Assembly (NCBI RefSeq): GCF_021608225.1
Contig: NZ_JAKIJS010000001.1
Location: 2,294,001-2,358,000, forward strand
From: Pseudalkalibacillus berkeleyi
GTDB lineage: Bacteria; Bacillota; Bacilli; Bacillales; Fictibacillaceae
Direction of reading: 5' to 3'
DNA length: 64,000 nucleotides
A program made the translations under genes and the position numbers. The notes under the pieces are model-generated. The model was not told where the DNA came from, ran no database searches, and saw nothing but the letters and a program-made list of their open reading frames with translations. Position 1 is the first letter of the stretch. Each line of letters opens with the position of its first letter. Shown piece after piece: positions 8,267 to 17,838 of this stretch.

Positions 8267-9628
8267 TTACTTGATTTTATTCAATGCATCCGTCAGCGTA
8301 TTGATGATGTAATCTAAGTCACTATCCTCAAGGTTCAATGGCGGTGAGACCGTCAACACATTGTTGTAGCCATCCACTGTGACACCATTTTTTCCGATGA
8401 TCAGTTTATTCTTTTTACATGTAGCAATGACTTCATTCAATTTACTGACTTCGAGTGGTTCTTTTGTTGATTTATCTTTTACTAACTCGATACCAACGAG
8501 CAACCCTTTTCCTCGAACATCTCCTACATATGGGTGATTCTGAAGACGAGTGGATAATTCACTCTTCAAACGGTCTCCCTTTTCCATCGATCGATCAAAC
8601 AACTTTTCATTTTCCATAATCTCAATGTTCTTTAACGCTAGAGCACACGCTGCTGGATTCCCACCGAACGTATTGATGTGTCTGAAATAATCGTATTCCT
8701 CAGAACCTTTAAATTGCTCATAAATTTCCTTCTTCACCGCCGTCGCCGACAATGGTAAATAGGCAGATGTAATTCCTTTTGCCATTGTGATAATATCGGG
8801 CTGGACATCATAGTTCATAAACCCGAAAGGCTTACCAGTACGTCCAAATCAACAAATAACTTCGTCGACAATCATGAGTGCGCCATGCTTTTCACAAATC
8901 TCTTTTACAGCTTTCATATATCCATCAGGTGGTACAAGGATTCCCCCACCCGTGATAATAGGCTCCATAATCATAGCTGCAACAGTTTCACTGAGTTCCC
9001 ACGTCATTGTCCGATCCACTTCTTGAACACAAGCCATTTCAGATGCATTATCCAAGTCCCCATCTGGCATACGATACAGATCTGGGGGAGAGACGTGAAG
9101 AAATCCTGGTGCTAATGGTTCATACTTATACTTTCGCTGCGCTTGACCCGTTGCAGCCAGTGAGCCCATGGTATTCCCATGATAAGCACGATATCTCGAA
9201 ACTACCTTATATCGACTATGTTCACCACGTTGCTGATGATATTGGCGGGCAATTTTAAATGCCGTTTCATTCGCTTCCGAACCACTGTTAGAGAAGAAAA
9301 TAACGTAATCGCCACCAAGCATTTTATTTAATTTCTCAGCGAGCTTTACTGCTGGTGCATGGCTATGGGTTAGAGGGAAGTAAGCCATTTCTTTTAATTG
9401 TTCATAAGCCGCGTCAGCTAGCTCTGTTCTTCCATATCCTACATTTACACACCACAATCCTGCCATAGCATCTAAGTAACGATCACCATTAATATCTGTC
9501 ACCCAAGCTCCTTTTGAACTTGAAACGACCATCGTCGCATTAGGATTATAAGGTTTCATAGAATGCCAAACATACTGCTCATCTTTCTTTAGAACGTCTT
9601 GAGATTGATCGACCTGATGGACCATCAT
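8267..9628 (-). pseudogene. Class III aminotransferase interrupted by an in-frame TGA
   Basis: The frame from 9628 to 8267 encodes a full-length (about 453 codons) PLP-dependent omega-aminotransferase except for one TGA at 8851-8849. The reading around it is IVDEVIC-stop-FGRTGKPFGF, where the family has a conserved glycine, so GGA has become TGA. Everything else is intact: SGSEANETAFKIAR, the cofactor aspartate in IVDEV, the PLP lysine in ITMAKG and the C-terminal domain. In context it should convert beta-alanine or beta-aminoisobutyrate to the semialdehyde used by the next enzyme upstream. It may be a recent pseudogene, a sequencing error or a readthrough site. Two ATGs (9628, 9625) follow AAAGGAGGG. 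Confidence 0.85.
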
Positions 9629-9646
9629 ACACCCTCCTTTATCATC

Positions 9647-11107
9647 TTAGTAACGAGATGTAATCATTTTCTTTCGGGTATAAAAGTTAATGCCATCTTT
9701 ACCATTTACGTGAAGGTCACCGTAGAAGGAATCTTTCCATCCGGAGAACGGGAAGAATGCCATAGTTGCGGGTACTCCGATATTAATACCGAGCATTCCT
9801 GCATCTGCTTCTTCTCGGAACTTGCGGACGGAAGCTGCGTCTTGAGAATAAAGTGTTGCGCCATTTCCGAATCGTGATTTGCGGATGTATTCAAGACCAC
9901 CATCTAAATCGTCTGCACGTAGCAAACTTAATACAGGAGCAAAGATTTCTTCCTTTGCAATTGTCATTTCAGGCGTAACATGATCAAAAATCGTTGGTCC
10001 TAGGAAGTTGCCTTCTTTCATTACGCTCATTTCTCTTCGTCCATCGCGGATCAAGTCTGCTCCTTCTTCAATGCCTTTTTCGATATAACCGAGCACTTTT
10101 TGACGATGCGATTCTCGTATAACAGGTGTTAATAAGACTTCTTCATCCAAACCATTTCCAATGGTCAGTTCATCTGCCTTTTTGCGGAGCTCTTCTACAA
10201 ACTTGTCATTATCTCCCACAACTACAACAGCACTACAAGCCATACATCTCTGCCCTGCACTACCAAATGTAGAACTGATTATATTTTGGACTGCCTTTTC
10301 CATATCTGCGTCTGGCATGACGATGTGATGATTTTTCGCGCCTGAGAGAGCTTGAACTCTCTTTCCATTTGTCGCAGCCTGTTCATACACATATTTAGCT
10401 ACTGGCTGAGATCCAACAAAAGAAATCGCTTTAATATCCGGATGCTCGAGTAATCCATTAACAACATCATGCGCACCATGTACGATATTGAAAACGCCAT
10501 CGGGAATACCTGCTTCTGTAAGTAATTCACCAATGCGATTGGCTAGGATTGGCGTCCGTTCGGAAGGCTTCAATACAAACGTATTGCCACAAACAATCGC
10601 AAGCGGGAACATCCATAATGGAACCATCATCGGGAAGTTAAATGGCGTTATACCTCCAACAACACCTAAAGGATAACGGAACATTTCAGAATCAATATCC
10701 TCTGCAATGTTAGATAATGTCTCTCCCATCAAATGAGTAGGTGCACCTGCCGCAAACTCTACACATTCGATACCACGCTGGATTTCTCCATATGCTTCTT
10801 TAAATGCCTTGCCATTTTCTTGTACGATTAATTTGGCAAGCTCCTCGTGATGTTCATTTAGTAAATAATGAAATTTGTACATCACTCGTGCACGCTTCGG
10901 AACAGGTACGTTTTTCCATGTTTGAAAGGCTTCATTCGCTACTTTTACAGCATCGTCGAGATCTTTCTTATTTGAGATTGGTACACGGGCTAATCGTTCA
11001 CCAGTCGCAGGATTTGGGACCTCCATCATTTCAGATCCTGAAGATGCTACCCATTTTCCGTTAATATAGTTCTTTAAGTCCTTCATATCGCTTTTGGTTA
11101 CTGTCAT
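9647..11107 (-). CDS. mmsA: CoA-acylating methylmalonate-/malonate-semialdehyde dehydrogenase
   Basis: A 486-residue aldehyde dehydrogenase that oxidises malonate semialdehyde or methylmalonate semialdehyde with NAD+ and CoA to acetyl- or propionyl-CoA plus CO2. The subgroup is shown by [14 protein letters not shown], where ordinary aldehyde dehydrogenases have a catalytic Glu, and by the active-site cysteine in [10 protein letters not shown]. The N-terminal part ([12 protein letters not shown]) and the C-terminus ([15 protein letters not shown]) are also typical. The start follows AAGGAGG. It sits between the aminotransferase and the PucR gene, as expected for the last step of uracil and thymine breakdown. 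A motif shared with the pydC upstream region lies at 11168-11190. Confidence 0.92.
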   Translation of the reverse strand: MTVTKSDMKDLKNYINGKWVASSGSEMMEVPNPATGERLARVPISNKKDLDDAVKVANEAFQTWKNVPVPKRARVMYKFHYLLNEHHEELAKLIVQENGKAFKEAYGEIQRGIECVEFAAGAPTHLMGETLSNIAEDIDSEMFRYPLGVVGGITPFNFPMMVPLWMFPLAIVCGNTFVLKPSERTPILANRIGELLTEAGIPDGVFNIVHGAHDVVNGLLEHPDIKAISFVGSQPVAKYVYEQAATNGKRVQALSGAKNHHIVMPDADMEKAVQNIISSTFGSAGQRCMACSAVVVVGDNDKFVEELRKKADELTIGNGLDEEVLLTPVIRESHRQKVLGYIEKGIEEGADLIRDGRREMSVMKEGNFLGPTIFDHVTPEMTIAKEEIFAPVLSLLRADDLDGGLEYIRKSRFGNGATLYSQDAASVRKFREEADAGMLGINIGVPATMAFFPFSGWKDSFYGDLHVNGKDGINFYTRKKMITSRY

Positions 11108-11167
11108 AGTGCTCGTGCCTCCTTAGTAATCTATCGACTTTCTACCATTATCTAAAATTTAACATTC

Positions 11168-11190
11168 TGATACATTAGACATTGTGTAAA
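11168..11190 (-). promoter_or_regulatory. Candidate PucR operator upstream of mmsA
   Basis: The plus-strand segment contains TACATTAGACATTGTGTAAA. Upstream of pydC (20423-20445) the matching segment is TACATTTGACATAATGTAAA, identical at 17 of 20 positions. Both lie upstream of minus-strand genes of the pyrimidine cluster. Recognition by the linked PucR protein is inference. Confidence 0.5.
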
Positions 11191-11228
11191 AGAGTTGAGT
11201 CTGTCTGCATCACATTCTGCCTAGCTTG

Positions 11229-12848
11229 TTAACTCATCATTTCATCTTCGGCTTTTAAAGCTTGCCCATGGTTTCCTCCATTTAAGTGTTCATGTGCAAA
11301 CAGCATCAATTCAATGGCTAACCTCTTTTCAGCATTAGACATAAAGTCTTCTCCTAATAGTTTTTCAAGTTTCTCAATCCGGTAATATAATGTCTGCCGT
11401 ACGACATAAAGCTGTTTTGCCGTTTCTTTTTTGGAGCCATTACATGAAAGATACGTTCTTAATGTTTGGAGCAGCTTTCCATTATACTTCTCGTCATAAT
11501 CAATGACAGGTTGCAAATACTCTGTAATCATCTCTTGAAATTCATTCTGCGTCTTAAAAAGACTGATGACTCGATACATATGTAAATCCTCATAATACGT
11601 GCACAATCGTTCGGATTGTTTTTTCTTCTGAAGCTTCAACGCTTCAGAAGCGGTTTGATAACTCAATCCAATTTTACTTAAAGCTTCTGTATATTGACCG
11701 ACTGCGATGCGATCAATTTGGCTGGCATGCTTCTTAAGGAACTCTGTATTTAATACTTTTTCCATTCCTGTACTTAATCGGTGTTTCCACGCACCGTCCC
11801 CACGAAGGTTCAATAAAATGTATACGGTATACCCGTGACGTTCTGTCGTGATGAGATGAAATCCTTGTTGTTCAAAAATGGATCGGATGAATAAATTTAA
11901 ATACGTACGATCCGAACTACTAATCTCTAAAGGCAGTTTACAAATCGCAACTGTTCCACCATATACCCTCATCTTTCCTTCATAGTAGGCTAAATTTACA
12001 AGGGCTTCTTGTTCTCCGTACTCACCATCTACCCATCTTGTGATCCATTCGTGCTTTTCTGTCCTTCTCTTTTCTTCAACATAAAGCTCTCTTAAAAATA
12101 GTTGTGCAAGTGCTGTCGTCGTTCTGTCCAGAATTAACAAATCGAACTCATTGATTTCTCTTTCAGTAGAAAGAATAAACAATTCACCAAAGTGTTTTTC
12201 CATCACGATAACGGGACGCTTTGCAACAAAGGGTGAATCATTAGGAAAAAGTTTGTAAGGATCACTACGTTTCGTATCACTATTCATCTCAGGAACGAAG
12301 AGATCCTTTTCGTCATTCGTTTTCATAATAATTTGTAACCCAGTGTAATCATGCATCAGCTTCAACATTTCATTGCTGTTTTCAATGGTTAGTAACTTTT
12401 GATTTAACTTTAAAGAATATTGTTCCAAGTCCTGAATCGTTTGATAATGTTGATTTATGAGCACGGCATGTATATCCTGAGTAATGTTTACGAACTGTAC
12501 TTCTTGCATAAACAAGATGATTGGAAAACGGTTGTGATTAGCTAGTTGGATCACGCTGTCGGGAATGTTCGATGTGTACGTCCCAATTTCAATACACAAA
12601 CCAGCCGCTCCACAATCAATCAATTGTTGCAAAAAATCTTCTAGAAGTTTATGATTCTCTTTCCAAACAACACCAGTAGAAAGAATGAGTTCATTTCCAT
12701 TCAATAGTTTCTTTATATTAGGAACCTCAACGACATGAACCCACTTTACCTGTCGGGTTAGTCCTTCTAGTCCTGCGATCACCTTCGTCTTCTCGAAATG
12801 GTCTCGATTTAATATATCCTTAACTGATAAACTCGATTGGTGCTGCAC
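11229..12848 (-). CDS. PucR family transcriptional regulator
   Basis: A 539-residue regulator with the PucR N-terminal domain (about residues 8-130, with VKWVHVVEVPNIKKLL and GNELILSTG), a middle GGDEF-like region and a C-terminal PucR-type helix-turn-helix (ETAKQLYVVRQTLYYRIEKL). Members of this family control purine, pyrimidine or amino acid catabolism, often as activators. The location inside the pyrimidine cluster makes control of that cluster the obvious inference. The start is a GTG at 12848, nine bases after GGAG. Its ligand is probably an intermediate such as dihydrouracil or beta-alanine, but nothing in the sequence shows this. Confidence 0.88.
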   Translation of the reverse strand: MQHQSSLSVKDILNRDHFEKTKVIAGLEGLTRQVKWVHVVEVPNIKKLLNGNELILSTGVVWKENHKLLEDFLQQLIDCGAAGLCIEIGTYTSNIPDSVIQLANHNRFPIILFMQEVQFVNITQDIHAVLINQHYQTIQDLEQYSLKLNQKLLTIENSNEMLKLMHDYTGLQIIMKTNDEKDLFVPEMNSDTKRSDPYKLFPNDSPFVAKRPVIVMEKHFGELFILSTEREINEFDLLILDRTTTALAQLFLRELYVEEKRRTEKHEWITRWVDGEYGEQEALVNLAYYEGKMRVYGGTVAICKLPLEISSSDRTYLNLFIRSIFEQQGFHLITTERHGYTVYILLNLRGDGAWKHRLSTGMEKVLNTEFLKKHASQIDRIAVGQYTEALSKIGLSYQTASEALKLQKKKQSERLCTYYEDLHMYRVISLFKTQNEFQEMITEYLQPVIDYDEKYNGKLLQTLRTYLSCNGSKKETAKQLYVVRQTLYYRIEKLEKLLGEDFMSNAEKRLAIELMLFAHEHLNGGNHGQALKAEDEMMS

Positions 12849-12911
12849 AATTGGACACTCCGATCTTTATGCCAAGATTTGAAAGAGACCGATTCATATC
12901 GATCAGTTCGT

Positions 12912-13148
12912 TTAAGAGCTATTCAATGGCAAATACTTTTCCAATTTATTCAGCATACTTTGGAAGGAATCCTGCTCGTGAAAGTCATCCGAGTGCCAAT
13001 TTCTGAAAATCCATGTCGCTAATTCTTGAGGTGTATTGAAAAATTCACCACTTGAATCTGCTTTTCTTAACATATATCGGCCATTATCTTCATCAACAAC
13101 GACTTCACAAGGAAAAACACTTTCTTTGCACTTCAAGGAAAACTCCAT
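12912..13148 (-). CDS. Small hypothetical protein in the pyrimidine cluster
   Basis: A 78-residue acidic, soluble protein (MEFSLKCKESVFPCEVV at the start) with a strong GGGAGG site. It has a strand-rich first half and a helical second half with FNTPQELATWIFRNW. No family recognised. It lies between PucR and a second small gene, in the same orientation as the pathway genes, so a role in regulating or assembling the pathway enzymes is possible but unproven. Confidence 0.65.
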   Translation of the reverse strand: MEFSLKCKESVFPCEVVVDEDNGRYMLRKADSSGEFFNTPQELATWIFRNWHSDDFHEQDSFQSMLNKLEKYLPLNSS

Positions 13149-13219
13149 TGAAGCTCCTCCCTTTCGTTTTCAATCTTTTGGCTGAGTTCTTAAGTTGGGC
13201 AAAGTCTTTCTACTAAACA

Positions 13220-13429
13220 TTATGATGAATGTTTATGGAAAAGTAGGTTAGAGAAATATTTTCTGCCGTCCGCAGTTTTAATATGAAGGATGTCTGTGTC
13301 ACCTTTATCTCGTTCAAATGTCACAAAAGCACCACTTAAGTTCTCATTCACATGTTTGATGGTGTATCCTTTTTCAATTAACAGATCAATTTGTTCTCGT
13401 TCCAAAACATACTCGGCATACTCTGTCAT
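13220..13429 (-). CDS. Second small hypothetical protein in the pyrimidine cluster
   Basis: The ATG at 13429 is placed by TAGGAGGGG; the frame is open further upstream but without a site. The 69-residue product starts MTEYAEYVLEREQIDLLIEK and has alternating strand-like segments (GAFVTFERD, DILHIKTADGRKYF). No family recognised. It precedes the other small gene and follows the permease gene on the minus strand, with close spacing suggesting co-transcription. Confidence 0.65.
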   Translation of the reverse strand: MTEYAEYVLEREQIDLLIEKGYTIKHVNENLSGAFVTFERDKGDTDILHIKTADGRKYFSNLLFHKHSS

Positions 13430-13507
13430 GTGCACCCCTCCTAAGTCATTTGTAACTTTCGCCCGAGCCATTCAATATTGACCCGAGCAAAAAGCTACCG
13501 CTGCTAC

Positions 13508-14968
13508 TTATTTAGCATCTCTTAATGGCGTAACTTCTTTTTCATCTTCTAAATTCCAATTACGTCCAACTGTAATACCAAGAAAGCGCTCATCATCCGG
13601 ATTTTCGATTTCCGCTTGCTTGTATTTATTGAAATACCAATATTTACAAAGCACATAATAAGATGCTCCACCTAATACAAAACCAATTAAGAATGAATAA
13701 TTCGGGAAGAAGTAAGAGACGGAAGCCCCGATAATCCATGAAATGAACCCAGCTACGTTTACTCCACCTGCATATCGGAATTGACCCTGAGACTTGTATA
13801 GATCATAAACGTTCACTCTTCGTTTCCTTAGAAGGTAATAATCCGCAAATAGAATTCCTACTATAGCAGATAGTATGCCCCCTACTATCAGAAGAACAGG
13901 TATGATGATCCCGAACAAACTCCACGGTTGAACGATCGTCCCAACTACTCCAGCGGCAAATACGCCTGCCCAGAATGGGAATTTCGGTCCACCAACGTTA
14001 GAGAAGATTGTTGCGGCAGGTACTATGTTTGCCGAAATATTCGTCGACCACTGCGCAAGTACGATCATGAGTAATAATACGCCCAATACGACACCAGTCG
14101 CTGTCTCTTGGAGTGCAATGACTGGATCATAATTTTGTACAGCGATATACGCAACTGCACCAATGATGATCATAAATGTCTGCGTTAACGGTAAAGCTAC
14201 TAAACTTCCAATGAGTGCACCTTTATTGCGCTTGAACCAGTTACGTTCGTAGCTAGGTGCTTTAATAAAACGAGAAATGGACGGGATATCTGCGGATAGT
14301 GTCGCCCAAAATCCCATATTGCTAAAGATGACAACTAAGAATGCCGTGAATGCTTCAGCACCTGTTACAGGGTTTTCAGTCCATGTCCAAACATTTCGTC
14401 CTTCTGACGCCGCTGTTCCGGATAACTCTAAGAACATCCAAATTGAAATTAGTATAATCGTTGGAGCCGCCATGTCCGCAAATCGTTCAACAGCTTTGAT
14501 GCCAAGTGCTGTATTCAATAATTGTAGGACAGCGAATATAAAGAAACAGACGAGCCAACTATCAAATCCAAACAACATTCCTAAAATACCATTCATTGCT
14601 GTTGCCCCGAAATAAGTGTTAATTCCAAACCACATCGAGGCTGCAACTCCACGGACAATGGATGGAATATGCGTCCCCATTGTGCCAAAAGGTGCTCTCA
14701 TATATACAGGAAACGATAATCCATGCTCAATACCGATATCAGAAATAAGTGAAATGAACAACCCAATCGCAACCGATCCAATGATCGTACCTAAGATCAC
14801 GTATGGTAGAGGTAGCGAAATGACGCCCGATCCACCAATTGCAAATGTTGCAAGTACGACAACCATACCAACCCACATGAAGGAGAATCCCAGTGTTGTA
14901 ATCTTCCTCCCATCCTGCCCAATCGGCAATAGATCAGGAGATTTCAAATAACTTTCCTTCTTTTCCAT
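13508..14968 (-). CDS. NCS1 family permease, probable pyrimidine importer
   Basis: A 486-residue, about 12-helix transporter of the nucleobase:cation symporter 1 family (cytosine, uracil, allantoin, hydantoin, thiamine). Typical segments are the first-helix region GFSFMWVGMVVVLATFAIGG, SIVRGVAASMWFGINTYFGA and FSNMGFWATLSADIPSISRF. The ATG at 14968 lies eight bases from AAGGAG; a GTG at 14977 directly abuts that site and is rejected. The gene lies immediately downstream of dihydropyrimidinase, so uracil, thymine or dihydropyrimidines are the likely substrates. Confidence 0.88.
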   Translation of the reverse strand: MEKKESYLKSPDLLPIGQDGRKITTLGFSFMWVGMVVVLATFAIGGSGVISLPLPYVILGTIIGSVAIGLFISLISDIGIEHGLSFPVYMRAPFGTMGTHIPSIVRGVAASMWFGINTYFGATAMNGILGMLFGFDSWLVCFFIFAVLQLLNTALGIKAVERFADMAAPTIILISIWMFLELSGTAASEGRNVWTWTENPVTGAEAFTAFLVVIFSNMGFWATLSADIPSISRFIKAPSYERNWFKRNKGALIGSLVALPLTQTFMIIIGAVAYIAVQNYDPVIALQETATGVVLGVLLLMIVLAQWSTNISANIVPAATIFSNVGGPKFPFWAGVFAAGVVGTIVQPWSLFGIIIPVLLIVGGILSAIVGILFADYYLLRKRRVNVYDLYKSQGQFRYAGGVNVAGFISWIIGASVSYFFPNYSFLIGFVLGGASYYVLCKYWYFNKYKQAEIENPDDERFLGITVGRNWNLEDEKEVTPLRDAK

Positions 14969-15080
14969 TACAATCACTCCTTATACCCTTTCTCAAAAGC
15001 AACTGGTGCATACGGACTCGAGTGTGGATTTAAACTGCTATCACACCCTGATTTCACAACCTCCTTTCTTTTTGCACAAA

Positions 15081-16496
15081 TTAAATGGTTAACTTTTCGT
15101 CGACTGAATCCAATAGCTGATTGTATCGTGCACGCTTCAAATAGTTTCCTGTACCAGGTTTACCTACAAATTTCTTATCACGAATAACAAATTCTCCTCT
15201 AGATAGAACGGATACAGGTTCACCCGTCACTTTCATGCCTTCAAATGCGTTATAATCAACCGCCATATGATGAGATTTCACCGATATTGTTCGTTCTACA
15301 TTTGGATCAAATATCACGATATCTGCATCTGCACCAACTGTAATCGTCCCTTTTTTAGGAAATAGCCCAAAAAGCTTAGCGATTCGAGTAGAGGTAATAT
15401 CAACGAATTGATTTAACGAAATACGTCCCTTTTTAACACCTTCAGAGAATAATATAGAAACTCGATCTTCAATCATCGGACCACCATTCGGAATTTTTGA
15501 GAAATCACCTTTCCCAAGATCTTTTTGACCTTTAAAATCAAATGAACATTGATCTGATCCGAGCGTTTGCAACTGTCCATTCTTGAGTGCATTCCAAAGG
15601 ACATCCTGATTCCATTTTTCTCGAAGAGGTGGAGACCAAACATATTTGGCACCTTCAAAATCAGGTTTTTCTAAGTAACTTTGATCTAACATTAAGTATT
15701 GAGGACACGTTTCACCCCAAACCTCGTAACCTTTATTTCTAGCTTCAGCAATTTTGTATACTGCTTCCGCACAGGATACATGAACGACATATAACTGAGA
15801 GTTCGAGAGTCCTGTTAATTGCGCCGCTCTACCTGTTGCTTCACCTTCGACTTCAGGCGGACGAGTAAGAGCATGGTAGATTGGATCCGTTTGCCCTTTT
15901 TCGAGCGCTTCTTTTACAAGGTAATCAATTACATCTCCATTTTCAGCATGTACCATGACTAATCCACCTTGTTCCTTTGCCATGACGAGCGTTCGGAATA
16001 ATGTTTCATCATCAGCTTGGAACACGTTTTTATACGCCATAAACACTTTAAAAGAAGTGATTCCTTCCTTATCCATAATCGTCGGTAATTGGTTCAGTAC
16101 GTCCTCATTCAACTCCGAAATCATTAGGTGGAAGCTGTAATCTATAACCGCTTTGTCCTTTGATTTCTTATGCCAAACATCAATTGCATTTTGGAGTGGC
16201 TCCCCTTTATTGGTTAGACAGAAATCGATGACAGTTGTCGTTCCACCAAATGCTGCAGCAATCGTACCTGTCTCAAAATCATCTTTCGATACGGTACCAC
16301 CAAATGGCATCTCCAAATGCGTATGTGGGTCAATTCCTCCAGGGAATACATAACAACCTTTGGCATCGATCTTTTCAGCACCTTGTGCATCTAAATTTTC
16401 ACCAATTGCAATGATTCGTTCATTTTCAATGAGAATATCCGCACTATACGTATCCGCAGCTGTTACAATTGTTCCGTTCTGAATGATTTTCTTCAA
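15081..16496 (-). CDS. Dihydropyrimidinase (D-hydantoinase family)
   Basis: A 471-residue cyclic amidohydrolase, second step of the reductive pathway: it opens dihydrouracil or dihydrothymine to the N-carbamoyl-beta-amino acid. The binuclear metal site is visible: GIDPHTHLEMPF (His 58 and 60), the lysine that becomes carboxylated in TSFKVFMAYK, VHAEN, VVHVSCAEA and the aspartate in TLGSDQCSF. Length is normal. The start is a TTG at 16496, eight bases after GGGAG. Equivalent to PydB of Bacillus megaterium by role. Confidence 0.93.
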   Translation of the reverse strand: MKKIIQNGTIVTAADTYSADILIENERIIAIGENLDAQGAEKIDAKGCYVFPGGIDPHTHLEMPFGGTVSKDDFETGTIAAAFGGTTTVIDFCLTNKGEPLQNAIDVWHKKSKDKAVIDYSFHLMISELNEDVLNQLPTIMDKEGITSFKVFMAYKNVFQADDETLFRTLVMAKEQGGLVMVHAENGDVIDYLVKEALEKGQTDPIYHALTRPPEVEGEATGRAAQLTGLSNSQLYVVHVSCAEAVYKIAEARNKGYEVWGETCPQYLMLDQSYLEKPDFEGAKYVWSPPLREKWNQDVLWNALKNGQLQTLGSDQCSFDFKGQKDLGKGDFSKIPNGGPMIEDRVSILFSEGVKKGRISLNQFVDITSTRIAKLFGLFPKKGTITVGADADIVIFDPNVERTISVKSHHMAVDYNAFEGMKVTGEPVSVLSRGEFVIRDKKFVGKPGTGNYLKRARYNQLLDSVDEKLTI

Positions 16497-16524
16497 GAAT
16501 AGATCTCCCTTCTAAAATATTTGA

Positions 16525-17808
16525 TTATTTTACAATATTGGTCTTTTCTTGCACGCCATTTAGTACAGCTTGTCGGTCATTCCATGTCATTGGAGGATGT
16601 TCGCTATCTACCTCCACCATATCGATTGCGCCGTCAACAGGGCATACGATAGAACAAAGGTTACATCCTACACAGTCCTCTTCTCGTACTTCTAAGTAAG
16701 AATTTCCGTGACCGTCTTTCAACATATCAATACATTGATGCGATGTATCTTCGCATGCAATATGACACTTATTGCAATTGATACAAACATCATTGTTTAT
16801 TCGCGCAACAATCTTGTAATTAAGGTCAAGGTTCCCCCAATCCGAATATTTAGGTACGGACTGACCTACGATATCCCGAACGGATTGAATGCCTTTTTCA
16901 TCTAAGTAATTATTCATGCCATCAATCATATCTTCTACAATCCGAAATCCATGGTGCATCGCGGCTGTACAAACTTGAACATTTGAAGCGCCCATCAGCA
17001 TGAATTCAACTGCATTTTGCCAATTGGAAACCCCGCCCATTCCAGAAATGGGAACATTGATTTTCGGACTACGCGCACATTCTCCAACCATGTTTAAGGC
17101 AATTGGCTTTACAGCAGGACCACAGTAACCACCGTGTGCACCTTTTCCGCCTACGTGAGGAATCGTGTTCCAAGAATCAAGATCAACACCAGCAAGACTA
17201 TTGATTGTATTAATCATACTGACAGCATCTGCTCCACCACGAACGGCTGCTTCGGCTGTAGCCGTGATGTCTGTGATGTTCGGAGTTAGTTTTACGATAA
17301 CAGGTGTTTGCGCAGCTTCTTTCGCCCAGTACGTTTGCTTTTCTACTAGCTCTGGCACCTGTCCTGAAGCAGATCCCATACCACGTTCAGCCATCCCATG
17401 TGGACATCCGAAGTTCAACTCCAAGCCATCAACGCCAACTTCTTCCACTTTCTTTACAATTTCATGCCACTTCTCTTGATTCGGTTCAACCATTAGTGAA
17501 GCAACAATGGCATGGTTAGGGAACTTTTTCTTCGTTTCATAGATTTCCTTTAAGTTCACTTCAAGCGGTCGATCTGTAATGAGCTCGATATTATTGAATC
17601 CGGCGACTCTTTGTCCATTGAAGCTGACCGCCGCAAAACGGGAAGATACGTTTAAAATCGGATCTCCAAGCGTCTTCCAGACTGCTCCTCCCCAACCAGC
17701 TTCAAAAGCTCTCTGAACTTGATACCCTGAATTGGTTGGTGGTGCTGATGCAAGCCAAAATGGATTCGGTGATTCAATTCCAGCTAAACTCGTTCTTAAA
17801 TCTGCCAT
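16525..17808 (-). CDS. preA: NAD-dependent dihydropyrimidine dehydrogenase, subunit PreA
   Basis: A 427-residue subunit with a dihydroorotate-dehydrogenase-like FMN barrel (about residues 1-320, with ELNFGCPHGM and VPISGMGGVSNWQNA) and a C-terminal ferredoxin domain binding two [4Fe-4S] clusters (CINCNKCHIAC and CVGCNLCSIVCP). With PreT it reduces uracil and thymine to the 5,6-dihydro forms. The ATG follows AAAGGGG. It is encoded right after preT. Confidence 0.93.
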   Translation of the reverse strand: MADLRTSLAGIESPNPFWLASAPPTNSGYQVQRAFEAGWGGAVWKTLGDPILNVSSRFAAVSFNGQRVAGFNNIELITDRPLEVNLKEIYETKKKFPNHAIVASLMVEPNQEKWHEIVKKVEEVGVDGLELNFGCPHGMAERGMGSASGQVPELVEKQTYWAKEAAQTPVIVKLTPNITDITATAEAAVRGGADAVSMINTINSLAGVDLDSWNTIPHVGGKGAHGGYCGPAVKPIALNMVGECARSPKINVPISGMGGVSNWQNAVEFMLMGASNVQVCTAAMHHGFRIVEDMIDGMNNYLDEKGIQSVRDIVGQSVPKYSDWGNLDLNYKIVARINNDVCINCNKCHIACEDTSHQCIDMLKDGHGNSYLEVREEDCVGCNLCSIVCPVDGAIDMVEVDSEHPPMTWNDRQAVLNGVQEKTNIVK

Positions 17809-17838
17809 TTTATGAACGCCCCTTTCTGCTATATCCAG

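Noticed and set aside
12837-13022. Plus-strand ORF across the PucR upstream region
   Set aside because: It overlaps two better supported minus-strand genes and has no ribosome site.
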